From NCBI GenBank assembly GCA_037974665.1, contig CM075781.1, forward strand, positions 32,093,235 through 32,157,234: a stretch of DNA of 64,000 nucleotides. Reading direction: 5' to 3'. The notes beneath the pieces were generated by a model, which had not been told where the DNA came from, did not search any database, and saw nothing but the letters and a program-made list of their open reading frames with translations. Every line of letters starts with the position of its first letter. Positions within the stretch are counted from its first letter, which is position 1. This stretch comes from Ehretia macrophylla (Eukaryota > Streptophyta > Magnoliopsida > Boraginales > Ehretiaceae). Positions 1-11,205 of this stretch are shown here, piece after piece. A program made the translations under genes and the position numbers.

Positions 1-1309
1 GGGTAAAATTGGCCTTCATTTTTGGTGTTCCTAGGCTAAGTAGACCCTAATTATGCTTTGCTAGCCCTCGTTTGAGTCTCAGGTGAGGTATTTGTAGTAC
101 AAAGTCAAAATAAAAATTTGGGACTTTCGGGCTAAATGCGGGTGTTTGCGAGATTTTAAGGGTCCTATAGGTGCCTAAGGGGTTAACTAGAAGCATAGTA
201 TAGGCCGCTTGCTAATCTAGAACCATAACATGAGTTTGGAAGGAAAACGGATTGAATAACAAAGGGGTTTAAGTGCAAATTCAATTGTCTCACGCTTCTA
301 AGACCTTGGCATGACTTCTTGTGTGTTTAAATGTAGTTTCAAGTTGTTTTAGAGCTTTTGGTATAGTTCTATGTGTATCTTGAATACTCCCCTTTGTAAA
401 TCTCTTAATTGCTTATATGAAACTACTTATTTTCTAATTGTTTTGAGGTCAACCTACTTTGTTGATCCTCCCACATGTTATTGCTTATATTGTTGATATT
501 GTCTTGCCATTGATAAGTGCATTGCATAGTAGTTGCGCAACCATAGTGTCAGGGACGGTTGTATTGAATATCGGCTGGGCGGCGACAGGCTTGCCAGTGG
601 ATATTCAATCTCTGTACCCTATTCCCTCACTCGCCTAGTCCGGAGATTGCCAGGAGGTGTTGGGTCGTAGGATTATCGGGGTACATCCGGAGTACACCCA
701 CTAGAATGATTGGGGTTATGCCGGCATATTGATTGTGGATCGTGGATCGTGGTTCGTGATCAAGATAAGAGAATTCTGGAGTGTTGGGGTGAAGTGTATT
801 GTATTCTTTGATATGTGTGGTTATTTACTGTTTCAAATGTACTTTACTTGCCTTCTTGCTTAACTGCTATAATTGTTGCATTGCACGTCCCGAGTAGTCT
901 TTATCCCTCACTGGGCAATTATGTTTGCTCATAGCTCATTAACATATTTCAGGAGGTGCAATTGGATGAGGAGTTGCCTTAGTTGCTATGTTATACTTGC
1001 GTGAGGTGGATTTATGGTTCTTGCTGTTATGTGGAGATCTTGTTTGCTCTACCTTATGATCTATTTTGTAGCCTAAGTGCTTATGTACATATTTGAGTGA
1101 TTGTAAACTGAATGCTAGTTGATTGTAGTAGGAGATATGAACTATGGCATGTAATAACTTATATTTATGCTCTTAGCTTCTTTGCATGCTTGGGAGTGAA
1201 TGACGGGTTGTTTTCAATTTTTAAGAATGCTTAAAAGCTATCATGGAGTGGCATGATAAGTGGTTTTGTAAAGAAGTTAAGTTATGAATGCATGCTTGTG
1301 TGTATCTAA
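1..1309 (+). mobile_element. Outer gypsy element Gy2: 5' LTR, left portion (start lies outside the window)
   Basis: Position 4 onward matches 16206 onward with scattered differences, so this is the same LTR that appears complete at 15256-17728. Window position 1 corresponds to about base 948 of that LTR; the first part lies to the left. The LTR is cut at 1309 by the insertion of Gy1 and resumes at 13842. Substitutions against the 3' copy are clearly more frequent than between the Gy1 LTRs, which makes Gy2 the oldest of the three nested elements. It holds no host gene. Confidence 0.85.
1305..1309. repeat. Target-site duplication of Gy1, left copy (TCTAA)
   Basis: TCTAA directly precedes the first TG of the LTR and recurs at 13837-13841 directly after the last CA. 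The other LTR of Gy2 reads continuously through this site near 17496. Confidence 0.9.
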
Positions 1310-3242
1310 TGTGACGCCCGAGATTTAGCAATGCATTTAATTACTGTTGCATCTTTGTTTGCGCATTTCCTTCTGTGCATTATTGACTGCCTTCTTGGGT
1401 TACTATTCACTCCATTTTTAAACTGCTTTCTATTAGTTAATTAGAATTTTTATTAAATCATATTAATTGTAAAAGTAGTGGGAAAAATGTGCATTTGAAC
1501 TAAAGTCGTTAGGAGGGCTCGTTTAGAAAATGATTTTTGTAGTTGAGTGAATAGTGTTACGTAACATAACTTAGAAATTTAATTAGCTAGCATATATTTT
1601 ACTATCTAAGCTCGTTTTAAGCTCAATAAGCGCATTATATTAGATCACTTAAGCACCCAAATGACCCCACCTCAACTTAGCCCTTTTATATATCATTTAA
1701 ACTCTCAAAATGCAAAAGAAAAAAAAAATTTAAAAGCTGAATAGGAGCAGGAGCAAACCCGACAGTAGCATTAGGAGGAAAGGAGGAGATTTTGCTCACC
1801 AACACCTCAATCCAAGCCCTTGCAAGCTAGGTACAAGTAGTTTAGAGTGTCCTCTAGCCTTCCCCGAGCTTTCACGCGTATTAGGTGAGGGATTTACACA
1901 TTTATTTTCCATTTTCTAAATGTTATAACTTTCTTGATTTGATGGATTTGCTAACAAACGGTTATGGAATGCTCAAATACGATAATGTATGCTATATACA
2001 AGTGCTAGAGAACACATTAAAGCCATCGATTCGCAATTTAAACGAATAGAATAGTTAGTTTGATCTTTAGGGTGAATAGTGATGTTTTTCTAGGGTTTTG
2101 CGTAATTGCTCGAATTAGCTTGATTTAATGCTTCTAATAGATGCCTTAGGTTCTAGTGAAGGTAACCTAATAGCCCCGTGCACTTGCATTGCCCTTAAAT
2201 CGCTTAAAAATAGAAAATAGCCGACTTTAACTTGCGGCTTTCGGGGTTAATGCGAATCCCGGTGGATTCGGGCTTCAATTCTAGTATCCTTAGGCTACCT
2301 AGGTGCTATAGATGCCTTGATATCCCTTGTTTGAAGCCCGGACAATGTAGGTGTAGTTTAAAGCCAAAAGAGGGAAATTGGGGCTTTCGGGGTAAACGCG
2401 GGCATTTGAATGAGTTAGAGGGTTGAGAGGGTACCTTGGGGGTTAGTTAGAAGGTTGGGAGAGTTTCCTTTGAAAATGAAATCATTAACTTTGGTTTGGA
2501 AGAGAAATAGTTCGAAAAACAAAGGGGTTTAGGTGCAATTTAAGTTGTCTCACACTTCTAAACCCATGTCAGGACTTCTTGAGTGTTTATATGTGATTTT
2601 AAATTGATTTGGAGCTTTTGGTATGATTCTATGCTTATGTTGTATATGTTCTTTTGTAAATTGCTTATTAGCTTCTATATTTGCTTCTATCCTAATTGCA
2701 ACGAGGTCAACCTACTTTGTTGATCCTCATATGTGTTAATGCTTATATTATTGCTATTAACTTGCCATCGTTAAGTGCATTGCATAGTGGTTGCGCAACC
2801 ATAGTGTCAGGGGCGGATGTGTTGAATATCGGCTGGGCGGCAGAGGGCTTGCCGGTGGATATTCAAACTCCGTACCCTATTCCCTCATTCGCCTGGTCCG
2901 GAGATTGCCAGGGGATGTTGGGTCGTAGGATTCGGGGTACATCCGGAGTACACCCACTGGAGTGATTGGGGTTATGCCGGCTTATCGTGATCGTGCTCGT
3001 GGTTCGTGGATCGTGATTGAAGACCAGTGAAGATTGGTGTATAGGGGATTGTTGAAATGTATCCTTTTAAATGTGTGGTTATTTAAGTTATCATTGTTTC
3101 TTTAATTGTCTAAGTGTTATTGTTGTATAATTGTATTATATGTTGCATTGCACGCCCCGGGACTATATCCCTCACTGGGCAACAGTGGTTGCTCATACCT
3201 CGATATCTGTTTCAGGAGACGCTGAGGGTGATCCCCAGCTTG
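1310..3242 (+). repeat. 5' LTR of Gy1, truncated at its 3' end
   Basis: This matches the split 3' LTR (6003-6467 plus 11813-13278) up to the bases CCCAGCTTG. After 3242 the sequence switches directly to reverse transcriptase, while the 3' LTR continues for about 560 bp to 13836. By eye there are about 34 differences over 1.93 kb, most of them before position 2310. Confidence 0.85.
2822..2866 (+). promoter_or_regulatory. Conserved LTR stem-loop (Gy1 5' LTR)
   Basis: TTGAATATC and GATATTCAA can pair around a GC-rich loop. A 12-bp perfect palindrome, GGTTGCGCAACC, lies just upstream at 2799-2810. The block recurs in the other three gypsy LTR copies (564-608, 12859-12903, 16767-16811; the last has a damaged stem). 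The role is unknown. Confidence 0.5.
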
Positions 3243-4553
3243 CTTGAGAAGGGATTCATTCAGCCGAGTTCTTCACCGTGGGGTGCGCTAGTTCTCTTCG
3301 TTAAAAAGAAAGACGGGTCTCTTCGCCGATGCATCGATTACCGGGGTCTTAATCAGGGAACCATCAAAAATAAATATCCTTTGCCTTTAATCGAAGAGTT
3401 ATTTGATCAGTTGCAAGGCGCCAGGGTATTCTCTAAATTTGATCTGAGGCAGGGCTATTATCAACTGAGGATTAAGAAAGATGATGTTCCAAAAACTGCT
3501 TTCAGAACTCGATATGGCCATTATGAGTTTGTTGTCTTGCCGTTTGGTCTTACTAATGCTCCCGCCGTATTCATGGACTTAATGCAAAGGGTATTCCGTC
3601 CTTATCTGGACCAATTTGTGGTCATATTTATTGATGATATCCTTGTCTATTCTAAATCTGAGGCGGAACATGAACAGCATCTCAGAATTGTGTTGCAGAC
3701 TCTACAGGAGCATCAGTTATTTGCAAAGTTTAGCAAATGTGAATTCTGGCTTAAGCAAGTTGATTTTCTTGGCCATATTATCTCGCAGGATGGTATTTCT
3801 GTTGATCCAGCGAAGATTGAAGTTGTGTTATCTTGGAAACGACCTGAAACTGTCACGGAGATTCGTAGCTTCCTTGGTTTAGCTGGGTATTATCGAAGAT
3901 TTGTAAAGGATTTTTCTAAGATTGCAGGGCCTTTAACTCAACTTACTCAGAAGAAAACCGTATTTGACTGGAATGATAAATGTGAGGCCAGCTTCCAGGA
4001 ATTGAAGAAGAGATTGACTACAGCTCCTATTCTTGCTTTACCTGAGGGTTATGATAATCTGGTGATCTATAGTGATGCTTCGAAGGAAGGTCTGGGTTGT
4101 GTATTGATGCAGAATGGCCGGGTTATTGCTTATGCTTCCAGGAAACTGAAGCCTTACGAACTCAATTATCCGACTCATGATCTTGAGCTTGCAGCTATCA
4201 TTCTTGCATTAAAGAAATGGCGTCATTATCTCTGGGGCAACAAGTTTGAAATCTTTACAGATCATAAGAGCTTGAAATATCTGTTTTCACAGAAAGAGTT
4301 GAACATGAGGCAGAGGCGTTGGCTGGAATTACTTGAGGACTATAACTGCACTATTAACTATCTTCCAGGTAAGGCCAATATTGTTGCTGATGCTTTGAGC
4401 CGAAAGGCTACTGTTGCTAGCTTGATTATCAAGAATTGGGAATTCATGGAAGAATTGTGCTTATGGAAGCCTAGTACTTCAAATTCTGGTATTCAATTTG
4501 CAAGTTTGCAGATTCAATCTCTGTTGTTATCCAGGATTCGAGAAGCTCAATAG
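3243..4553 (+). pseudogene. pol: Gy1 pol remnant: reverse transcriptase and RNase H
   Basis: The reading frame enters reverse transcriptase abruptly at the segment ending [11 protein letters not shown], so the first part of the domain is absent. The core is well preserved: the KKKDGS and CIDYRGLN blocks, LPFGLTNAP, the catalytic FIDDIL (FxDD), and FLGH. RNase H follows with YSDAS, the ELAAI glutamate block, FTDHKSL and ADALSR. An open frame starts artificially inside the LTR at 3114, so about the first 43 residues are LTR-derived. A TAG at 4551-4553 interrupts the polyprotein; the same frame continues beyond it. In life it would copy element RNA into cDNA in virus-like particles; without gag and protease this copy cannot act alone. 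Confidence 0.88.
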
Positions 4554-4772
4554 GCTGATCTTCAATTGTTGAAAGTCTTAGAGAATTCTAAAGGGGGAGA
4601 GTCGGATTTCAAACTGCATGACGATGGTATTCTTAAATTCAAGAGTAGAATCTGTATTCCGAATGATCCAACTCTAAAGAAGGATATTCTTGCTGAGGCA
4701 CACAGTTCTCGATATACTATCCATCCAGACAGTACGAAAATGTATAAAGATTTAAAGCAGAATTTATGGTGA
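4554..4772 (+). pseudogene. Gy1 pol remnant: RNase H to integrase linker and start of the integrase zinc-binding region
   Basis: This is the same frame as the upstream reverse transcriptase, between an in-frame TAG (4551-4553) and an in-frame TGA (4770-4772). The TGA stands where related elements have a second tryptophan of an FWW-like motif, so TGG to TGA is likely. The histidines around SSRYTIHPD and the downstream CLTCQ cysteines form the usual HHCC integrase finger, now split by the stop. Confidence 0.75.
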
Positions 4773-6002
4773 AATAATATGAAGAGAGTAATTGCTGACT
4801 ATGATGCTCGATGCCTTACTTGTCAGAAAGTTAAAGCAGAACATCAGAGACCTGCAGGGTTGTTGCAACCTTTGGCTATTCCTGTTTGGAAATGGGATCA
4901 TATTACTATGGATTTCGTATCAGATTTACCGAGGTCTTCGAGGGGTAATGACTCAGTCTGGGTTATTGTGGATAGACTGACCAAGACTTCTCATTTTATT
5001 GCTAAAAAGAAGTCTGATTCTCTTGATAAACTGGTAGAGTTGTATATTGAGAATGTTGTCCGACTACATGGAATTCCAAAGAGTATCGTGTCAGATAGAG
5101 ATCCTAGATTCACATCTCAGTTCTGGCAGAAGATTCAGAAAGCTTTGGGCACGAATTTGAATTTCAGTACAGCTTATCATCCTCAGACAGATGGTCAATC
5201 TGAGAGAACTATCTTGATCCTTGAGGATATGTTACGGGCTTGTATTCTGGACTTCGGTAAAAGTTGGGAGAAATATTTGCCACTAGCAGAGTTCGCCTAC
5301 AACAATAGTTATCAAGCTACTATTGGTATGGCACCTTATGAGGCACTTTATGGGCGTAAATGCCGGTCTCCTCTCTACTGGGATGATGTTGGTGAAATGA
5401 AGACTATCGACCCTACTCTCTTACCTGAAATGAACAAAATGATTGATCAGGTGCAGCTTATCAGAAAAAGAATGCTTACAGCACAGAGCCGGCAAAAGAG
5501 TTATGCAGATAGACGCCGTCGTGATCTGAAATTTACTGTAGGGGATCGAGTATTTCTGAAAATTTCTCCTCGCAAGGGTTTGATTCGGCATGGTAAAGAA
5601 GGTAAACTCAGTCCTCGATATGTGGGACCGTTTGAGATAACTGAAACTGTTGGTGAATTAGCTTACCGTTTAGCTTTACCTCCCAGTTTGGGCAGAATTC
5701 ATGACGTATTCCATGTTTCCATGCTTCGGAAGTATCAGCCAGATCCCTCTCACATACTTGAGCCGGAACCGCTAGAGATCAGTGAAACTTTGACCTACAC
5801 AGAGAAACCTCTTCGAATTGTTGATCAGAAAGTTCAGGAGCTGAGGACTAAAAGCATTCCGATGGTTAAAGTTCTGTGGGATCATCACGGAGTAGAGGAT
5901 GCGACGTGGGAAAGAGAGGATCAGATGCGGGATCGGTATCCAGAGTTATTCGCCGAATCATGTAAGAATTGCGTGGACGCAATTAGTTTAAGGGGGAGAG
6001 GA
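4773..6002 (+). pseudogene. Gy1 pol remnant: integrase with chromodomain-like C-terminus
   Basis: The integrase shows the CLTCQ cysteine pair, the first catalytic Asp in MDFVSDLP, the second in VSDRDPRF, and the Glu in HPQTDGQSER, so the DDE triad is intact. The GPFEI and DVFHVSMLRKY blocks typical of gypsy integrase C-termini follow. A chromodomain-like segment comes next (VKVLWDHHGVEDATWERED), a module that in chromoviruses directs insertion to particular chromatin. No stop occurs before the polypurine tract: the frame stays open through it and for about 45 further codons into the 3' LTR, to 6137. This is the best preserved part of the element. Confidence 0.87.
5990..6002 (+). promoter_or_regulatory. 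Polypurine tract of Gy1
   Basis: The purine run AAGGGGGAGAGGA ends exactly where the 3' LTR starts with TGTGACG. It primes plus-strand DNA synthesis in LTR elements. A near-identical tract precedes the Gy2 3' LTR at 15243-15255. Confidence 0.85.
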
Positions 6003-6467
6003 TGTGACGCCCGAGATTTAGCCATGCATTTAATTACTGTTGCATCTTTGTTTGCGCATTTCCTTCTGTGCATTATTGACTGCCTTCTTGGGTTACTATT
6101 CACTCCATTTTTAAACTGCTTTCTATTAGTTAATTAGAATTTTTATTAAATCATATTAATTGTAAAAGTAGTGGGAAAAATGCGCATTTGAGCTAAAGGC
6201 GTTAGGAGGGCTCGTTTAGAAAATGATTTTTGTAGTTGAGTGAATAGTATTACGTAACATAACTTAGATATTTAATTAGCTAGTATATATTTTAATATCT
6301 AAGCTCGTTGTAAGCTCAATAAGCGCATTATATTAGATCACTTAAGCACCCAAATGACCCCACCTCAACTTAGCCCTTTTATATATCATTTAAACTCTCA
6401 AAATGCAAAAGAAAAAAAAAATTTAAAAGCCGAATAGGAGCAGGAGCAAACCCGACAGCAGCATTAG
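6003..6467 (+). repeat. 3' LTR of Gy1, first part (before the copia insertion)
   Basis: It begins TGTGACGCCC after the polypurine tract and matches 1310-1776. It is interrupted after ATTAG (6463-6467) by the copia element and continues at 11813. Confidence 0.9.
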
Positions 6468-7069
6468 TGAAAGAATATAACCAATTTCCCAGAAACGTCT
6501 TAACAACAATCAAGTAGAAAGACAACACTACTCTTTATAACAATTCAATATAACACTTACAAGATAATTGTCCCACCGTGCGCTCTCTAGATTAGAGCTT
6601 TAATGGCTTCTGGACTTACAAGAAGAATACAAGAAAGAAAGACTAACTTAGGATTGTGTTTGGAATTGTGTTGTGGATGAAAATGATGAACTAATGCATG
6701 CCTATTTATAGAATTCAGCTAGCCCGCCATAGGAGACTTTCCTATCAAACATTTCAATCTTGGTTGGCTTTACCAACCATGTTCAAAGTATTAGCCACCC
6801 ATATTTATCACATGGGTGGCTACAATTGACCACATGGGTGGCTAGCATCCAAGTCAACTTCTAGGAAGTTTCCTTTGGTCAAATTGGCTAACTTTAGCAT
6901 TGCATCAACCCGACGTCATCTTAGGTAATTCCAAATTCCCGAACTTCTTTCTTGTAGCCATCGCGATCTCTTTTGACCTCATCGACGTTTAAGTCGGAAT
7001 CATTAATTTATGCTACCATATAATTAACGATACTTGTTATGAAGAGGTGGATATTGACATATATCAACA
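6468..7069 (-). repeat. 3' LTR of the copia element
   Basis: On the minus strand it starts TGTTGATATATG and ends CTTTCA. It is 602 bp, the same length as the other LTR. A hairpin, TAGCCACCCAT with ATGGGTGGCTA (6792-6822), is followed by another copy of ATGGGTGGCTA. Confidence 0.92.
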
Positions 7070-7078
7070 CCCCCATCA
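7070..7078 (-). promoter_or_regulatory. Polypurine tract of the copia element
   Basis: On the minus strand GATGGGGG directly precedes the 3' LTR start TGTTGATA, the expected position of the plus-strand primer. Confidence 0.75.
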
Positions 7079-7096
7079 ATGTTCACCTCATGTTGA

Positions 7097-8767
7097 CTAA
7101 ACTATTGGGCCAACACCCAATGTTTGAAGATGCTTGCTCAATTGGACGTTCCCTAACGCTTTAGTGAAGATATCTGCACAATTATCTTCTGTAGGGCAGT
7201 ACTCCATGTAGATTTCACCTTCCTCGATCAGTTCCCTCACATAGTGATACTGAATCTCTATGTGTTTTGTTCTAGCATGAAATACCGGATTCTTTGACAT
7301 GGCTATACAACTCTGACTGTCACATTTCAACATTGTTGCTTCCTCTATTGGAATGCCAATATCAATCATGATGCGTCGTAGCCAAACAGCTTCACAGGAT
7401 GCTACACAAGCAGCCTTGTATTCTGCCTCCGTTGATGAAAGTGCAACGGTGGGTTGCTTCTTACTAGCCCATGAGATGATTCCACCACCGAATGTGAATA
7501 CGTAACCTGTAACAGATTTTCTTGAGTCAATGTCACCAGCCCAGTCTGAGTCACAGTACCCAGATAAAGTATCTCCAGACTTGTATGATATCCCATACTC
7601 CAACGTGCCTTTGAGATATTTGAGGATCCGCATCCCTGCTTGCCAGTGACTTTGTTTCGGTTTATTTGAAAACCGACTGAGAACTCCCACAGCATAACTA
7701 ATATCAGGTCTTGTGTTACAAAGGAAGATTAAACTTCCCACCAATCTTCTGTAGAGCTTGTTATCAACTTGTTCTGAAGGATCGTCAATTGATAACTTTG
7801 TATTCACTTCCATCGGGGTGACAACTGATTTGCACTCGGACATACCAAATGCAATCAGAAGCTCACGAATATATCGTTGCTGCGAGATGAAGCTAGTATG
7901 AGGTTTTTGCCATACCTCGATTCCCAAGCAATAATGAAGAAGACCAAGATTTGTCATTTCAAATTCTTGGCTCAACCATTCTTGCGTCTTCCGAATATTA
8001 TCTTCATGGTCACCAGTGATTACAAGATCATCCATATATAGGACTACAATTACCTTCTTTCCTTGTTCACTTAGAACATACAAGTTGGCCTCTGATTTGC
8101 TTCTACAGAAACCATGTTGCAAGAAGAAAGAGTCTATACGTTTGTACCAAGCTCGTGGTGCTTGCTTTAACCCATATAAAGCCTTTTTCAATTTGCAGAC
8201 TTTTTCTTCTTCACCTGGTATTTGGAAGCCATGGGGTTGTGCAACGTAGACTTCTTCTTCAAGTTGCCCATTAAGAAAAGCTGACTTGACATCCATTTGA
8301 TGTACAATCCATTCATAATGCGCGGCAGCTGCAACAACTAGCCTGATTGTTGACATTTTTGCTGTTGGAGCAAAGGTTTCATATACATCGAAACCTTCGA
8401 CCTGCGAAAATCCTTGTGCTACAAGGCGTGCCTTGTATTTTTCAAGACTTCCATCTGCCTTGTACTTCACTTTCCAGATCCATTTGGTGCCGATAATTTT
8501 TCTATTCGGTGGCTTTTCAACGATTTCCCAAGTATCATTTTTCATGATACTATCATACTCGGCTTGCATAGCTGCTCTCCAATTTGGATCTGACATGGCT
8601 TCCTCCACAGTTACCGGTTCTTTTACCGTCTTGATGATTTGGGTCATCAAAGCCATGTTTACTAGTTGTTGTCCTGATCTGTTCTGCTCCTCTATTCTCT
8701 TTGATCGTTTTAGTCCATCAGGACGTGGACTATCATCAGTAATTCCTGGATTTCTTCCATCAAAGAG
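7097..8767 (-). pseudogene. Copia pol: reverse transcriptase and RNase H
   Basis: This frame follows an in-frame stop at 8770-8768 and carries the complete copia reverse transcriptase: the WKVKYKADGSLEKYKARLVA start, QMDVKSAFLNG, the catalytic YMDDL and the GLLHYCLGIE region. RNase H follows with YCDSDWAGD, the SSTEAEYKA glutamate block and ADIFTKALG near the end. It stops at 7097 just before the polypurine tract, so the C-terminus is complete. The first methionine after the stop is at 8656. It is the same frame as all the upstream pieces, so the whole is one polyprotein broken by stops. The domain itself looks undamaged. Confidence 0.9.
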
Positions 8768-9067
8768 CTATTGGAACCACTTCGGTTGTGGCTTCCTTGT
8801 GGGTACAACAGGTTGGTCTTCAGTCTCCTCATCATTAGAGACTTCTTCATTGTTCAACGGTCGTTGTTCAGGCACTTGGTGGATTACTTCATCAGTTGAT
8901 GACGAAATGACAGGACCGCTATCCTCCATTGAGTGTGGTCGCTCATTAAACACCACATCTCGGCTTATGATCACCTTCTTGGCCTCTACATCATAGAGTC
9001 TGTATGCTTTAGACTCTTCACTATATCCCAAGAAAATGCCCTTCTTGCTCTTGTCATCCAATTTCTT
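8768..9067 (-). pseudogene. Copia pol: integrase C-terminus and spacer to reverse transcriptase
   Basis: The piece between stops at 9070-9068 and 8770-8768 carries the copia block KKGIFLGYSEESKAYRLYD and ISRDVVFNE, typical of the end of integrase. A low-complexity acidic spacer follows. The frame is shared with its neighbours. The stop at 8770-8768 is TAG after Gln, consistent with CAG to TAG. Confidence 0.85.
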
Positions 9068-9298
9068 TCAATTTTCATTTGGAATGTGTACAAAACATTC
9101 ACACCCAAATTTTCTTAAATGAGACACAGAAGGTTTCGTACCATAATAAGCCTCATTAGGAGTCTTATCGTTGAGTGCCCTGGTTGAGCACCGATTGAGG
9201 ATGTATACCGCTGTGTTGATTGCTTCAGCCCAGAATGTGTTAGGTAGGCCAGCACCTTTCAACATGCATCGAGCCATTTCTACAATTGTTCGATTTTT
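9068..9298 (-). pseudogene. Copia pol: integrase middle segment
   Basis: It runs between the TGA at 9301-9299 and the TGA at 9070-9068. It carries the conserved copia run MARCMLKGAGLPNTFWAEA and GTKPSVSHLRKFGCECF. The preceding stop falls directly after NGVVE, where related elements read NGVVERKNR, so an Arg codon has probably become TGA. Confidence 0.85.
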
Positions 9299-11146
9299 TC
9301 ATTCCACAACTCCATTTTGTTGTGGTGTGTATGGAGCAGTCAATTGGCGCTTAATCCCAAGCTTGTTGCAGTAGTTGGTGAACTCTGTAGAACAGAATTC
9401 CTCCCCACGATCGGTACGAAGTTTCTTCAACTGAGTTGTGTTCTCATTTGTCATAAGTTTGTGCCACACTTTAAACTTTTCAAGAGCATCAGCCTTGTCC
9501 CGAAGGAAGTACACCCACATCTTCCTACTATAATCGTCGACTAACAGCATAAAGTAGGAAGATCCTCCCAACGCCGTCGTAGTCATTTTTCCGTAGAGGT
9601 CAGCATGTACTAACTCTAGAGGAGCCTTTGATCGGTTATGACTCTCTTTGGGAAATGACTGTCTATGTTGCTTGCCCAGCATACAAGCTTCACATGGTCC
9701 TTCAATTTCTTCAATTGAAGGCAAGTCGGCCACCATCTTCTTCTTTTGCATTTCTTTTAACACAGGATAGGAAATGTGCCCGAACCTTTCATGCCAAAGT
9801 TGACTTGTTTTGGCATCCACGACAGCAGAAAGAGAGCTGATTTCGTAAAGATTATTTTTGCGAATACCTTTACTTACGATATTTTGATCCTTGTCAAGAA
9901 TCAAAGCTTCCGTCTTCTTGAACCGCACTTCTAGATCATTATCTGTAATAGCAGCTACAGATAGCAAATTTCTGGTGATTTGGGGTACAAATAGTACGTT
10001 GGACAGCTTCTTGCTTCCTCCATCTTGAGACACGAGCGAGATGGTTCCAGTGCCCTCAACGGGACACCTCGCATTATTCCCGACGACAACATTCATTGGT
10101 TCTTGTAGAGGTTTTATGGAGTCATATAACTCCTTCTTGCTGGTCATGTGTCGGGAAGCTCTACTATCTAACACCCATGCACTTGTTTGATGTACATGTG
10201 CGCTAGTACACGTTTCCTCCGATACATCTGTTACAGTAAACAGATGCACTTCCGTTTCAGCCGTATTGGCAGATTCTTTATTTCTCCAATTTGGCTTTAA
10301 AGTTCTGTTCTTCTCGTCATGGATTCGTTTCCTGCAATCTTTGACAGCATGACCTTTCTTATTGCAGTAGTAGCACGATCCAGAGAACGTTTTCTTCTTT
10401 GCTTTCTTCTTTTCTTCTTGGTTACTCCTCGCCTTGGCTGTAAAGGCAGAGTCAAGTTGATTTTCTCTGCTCCTCAGCCTCATCTCCTCCTCCATCAACA
10501 TGGCAGTGAATTCTTCAAACGTTAAAGGAGGAATGCGAACTTGTGTATTGAGTGCTGTCACAAGGCCGTCAAATTTTGGAGGCAACACTCTAATGCACCT
10601 TCGAGCTAGTTCCTCGGTTGATTTGGCAATACCAACTGCAGCCATTTGATCACGTAGGTTTTTCATCCTACTGATAAATGACTCAGCTGCTTCATCTTCA
10701 CTTAATCTCTCAGCAGCTAACTGATTCTCCAAGTTTTGAATGCGAGTCTGGTTCCTTGTTTCATACTGATTTCTCAGTATGTTCCAAGCTTCAGTTGCCT
10801 TGGTTGTGTGTTGAATTAGAGTAAGGACAGAATCCTGAACACTTGTTACAATTGCACAAAGTGCATCAGCATTTCGTCTCCTCCATTCTTTAACAAGCTG
10901 AGGATCTGGAGGTGTGACCTTTTTTGTGTCATTTTCAGCACGACCTGCAATTGGTTCTATATCTGTGCCTAACACTGTATTAAGGAGTTCGTATGAGTCT
11001 AGAACTGTAATGATTTTGAACTTCTACAAAAGATAATTCGTGCCATCAAGCTTTCCTTCTGTGAAGGTAGGGGGACGGATACGAATTATCGGTACTAAAC
11101 CGGAACTAGAACTGGTAGAAGAAGAACTAACACATTGAGTAGTCAT
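9299..11146 (-). pseudogene. Copia gag, protease and integrase N-terminal half
   Basis: The frame starts with ATG at 11146-11144 and is interrupted at 11026-11024 by TAG (after NYLL, where Trp is expected). It then runs open from 11023 to 9302. Gag has a CCHC knuckle, CYYCNKKGHAVKDC. The protease region reads WVLDSRASRHM where copia proteases have DSGAS: the codon at 10162-10160 is AGA instead of GGA, which destroys the D-S-G active site. The integrase zinc finger (HERFGHIS and CEACMLGK) and the catalytic block with HADLYG, DDYSRKMWVYF and TAPYTPQQNG follow. Gag assembles the particle, protease cuts the polyprotein, and integrase inserts the cDNA. Confidence 0.9.
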
Positions 11147-11190
11147 AGTTGTTGAGCTTTACTAGACAAGATTGTTGTTAAGAGCCCCTT

Positions 11191-11205
11191 AAGCTCTTGA
11201 TACCA
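11191..11205 (-). promoter_or_regulatory. Primer-binding site of the copia element
   Basis: On the minus strand TGGTATCAAGAGCTT follows the 5' LTR directly. It resembles the initiator-tRNA-Met site TGGTATCAGAGC used by plant copia elements, with one inserted A. Confidence 0.85.

Noticed and set aside
2696-2965. 89-codon open frame, identical in both Gy1 LTRs (also 12733-13002)
   Set aside because: It is LTR sequence; identity follows from the LTR pair, and the frame matches no protein family.
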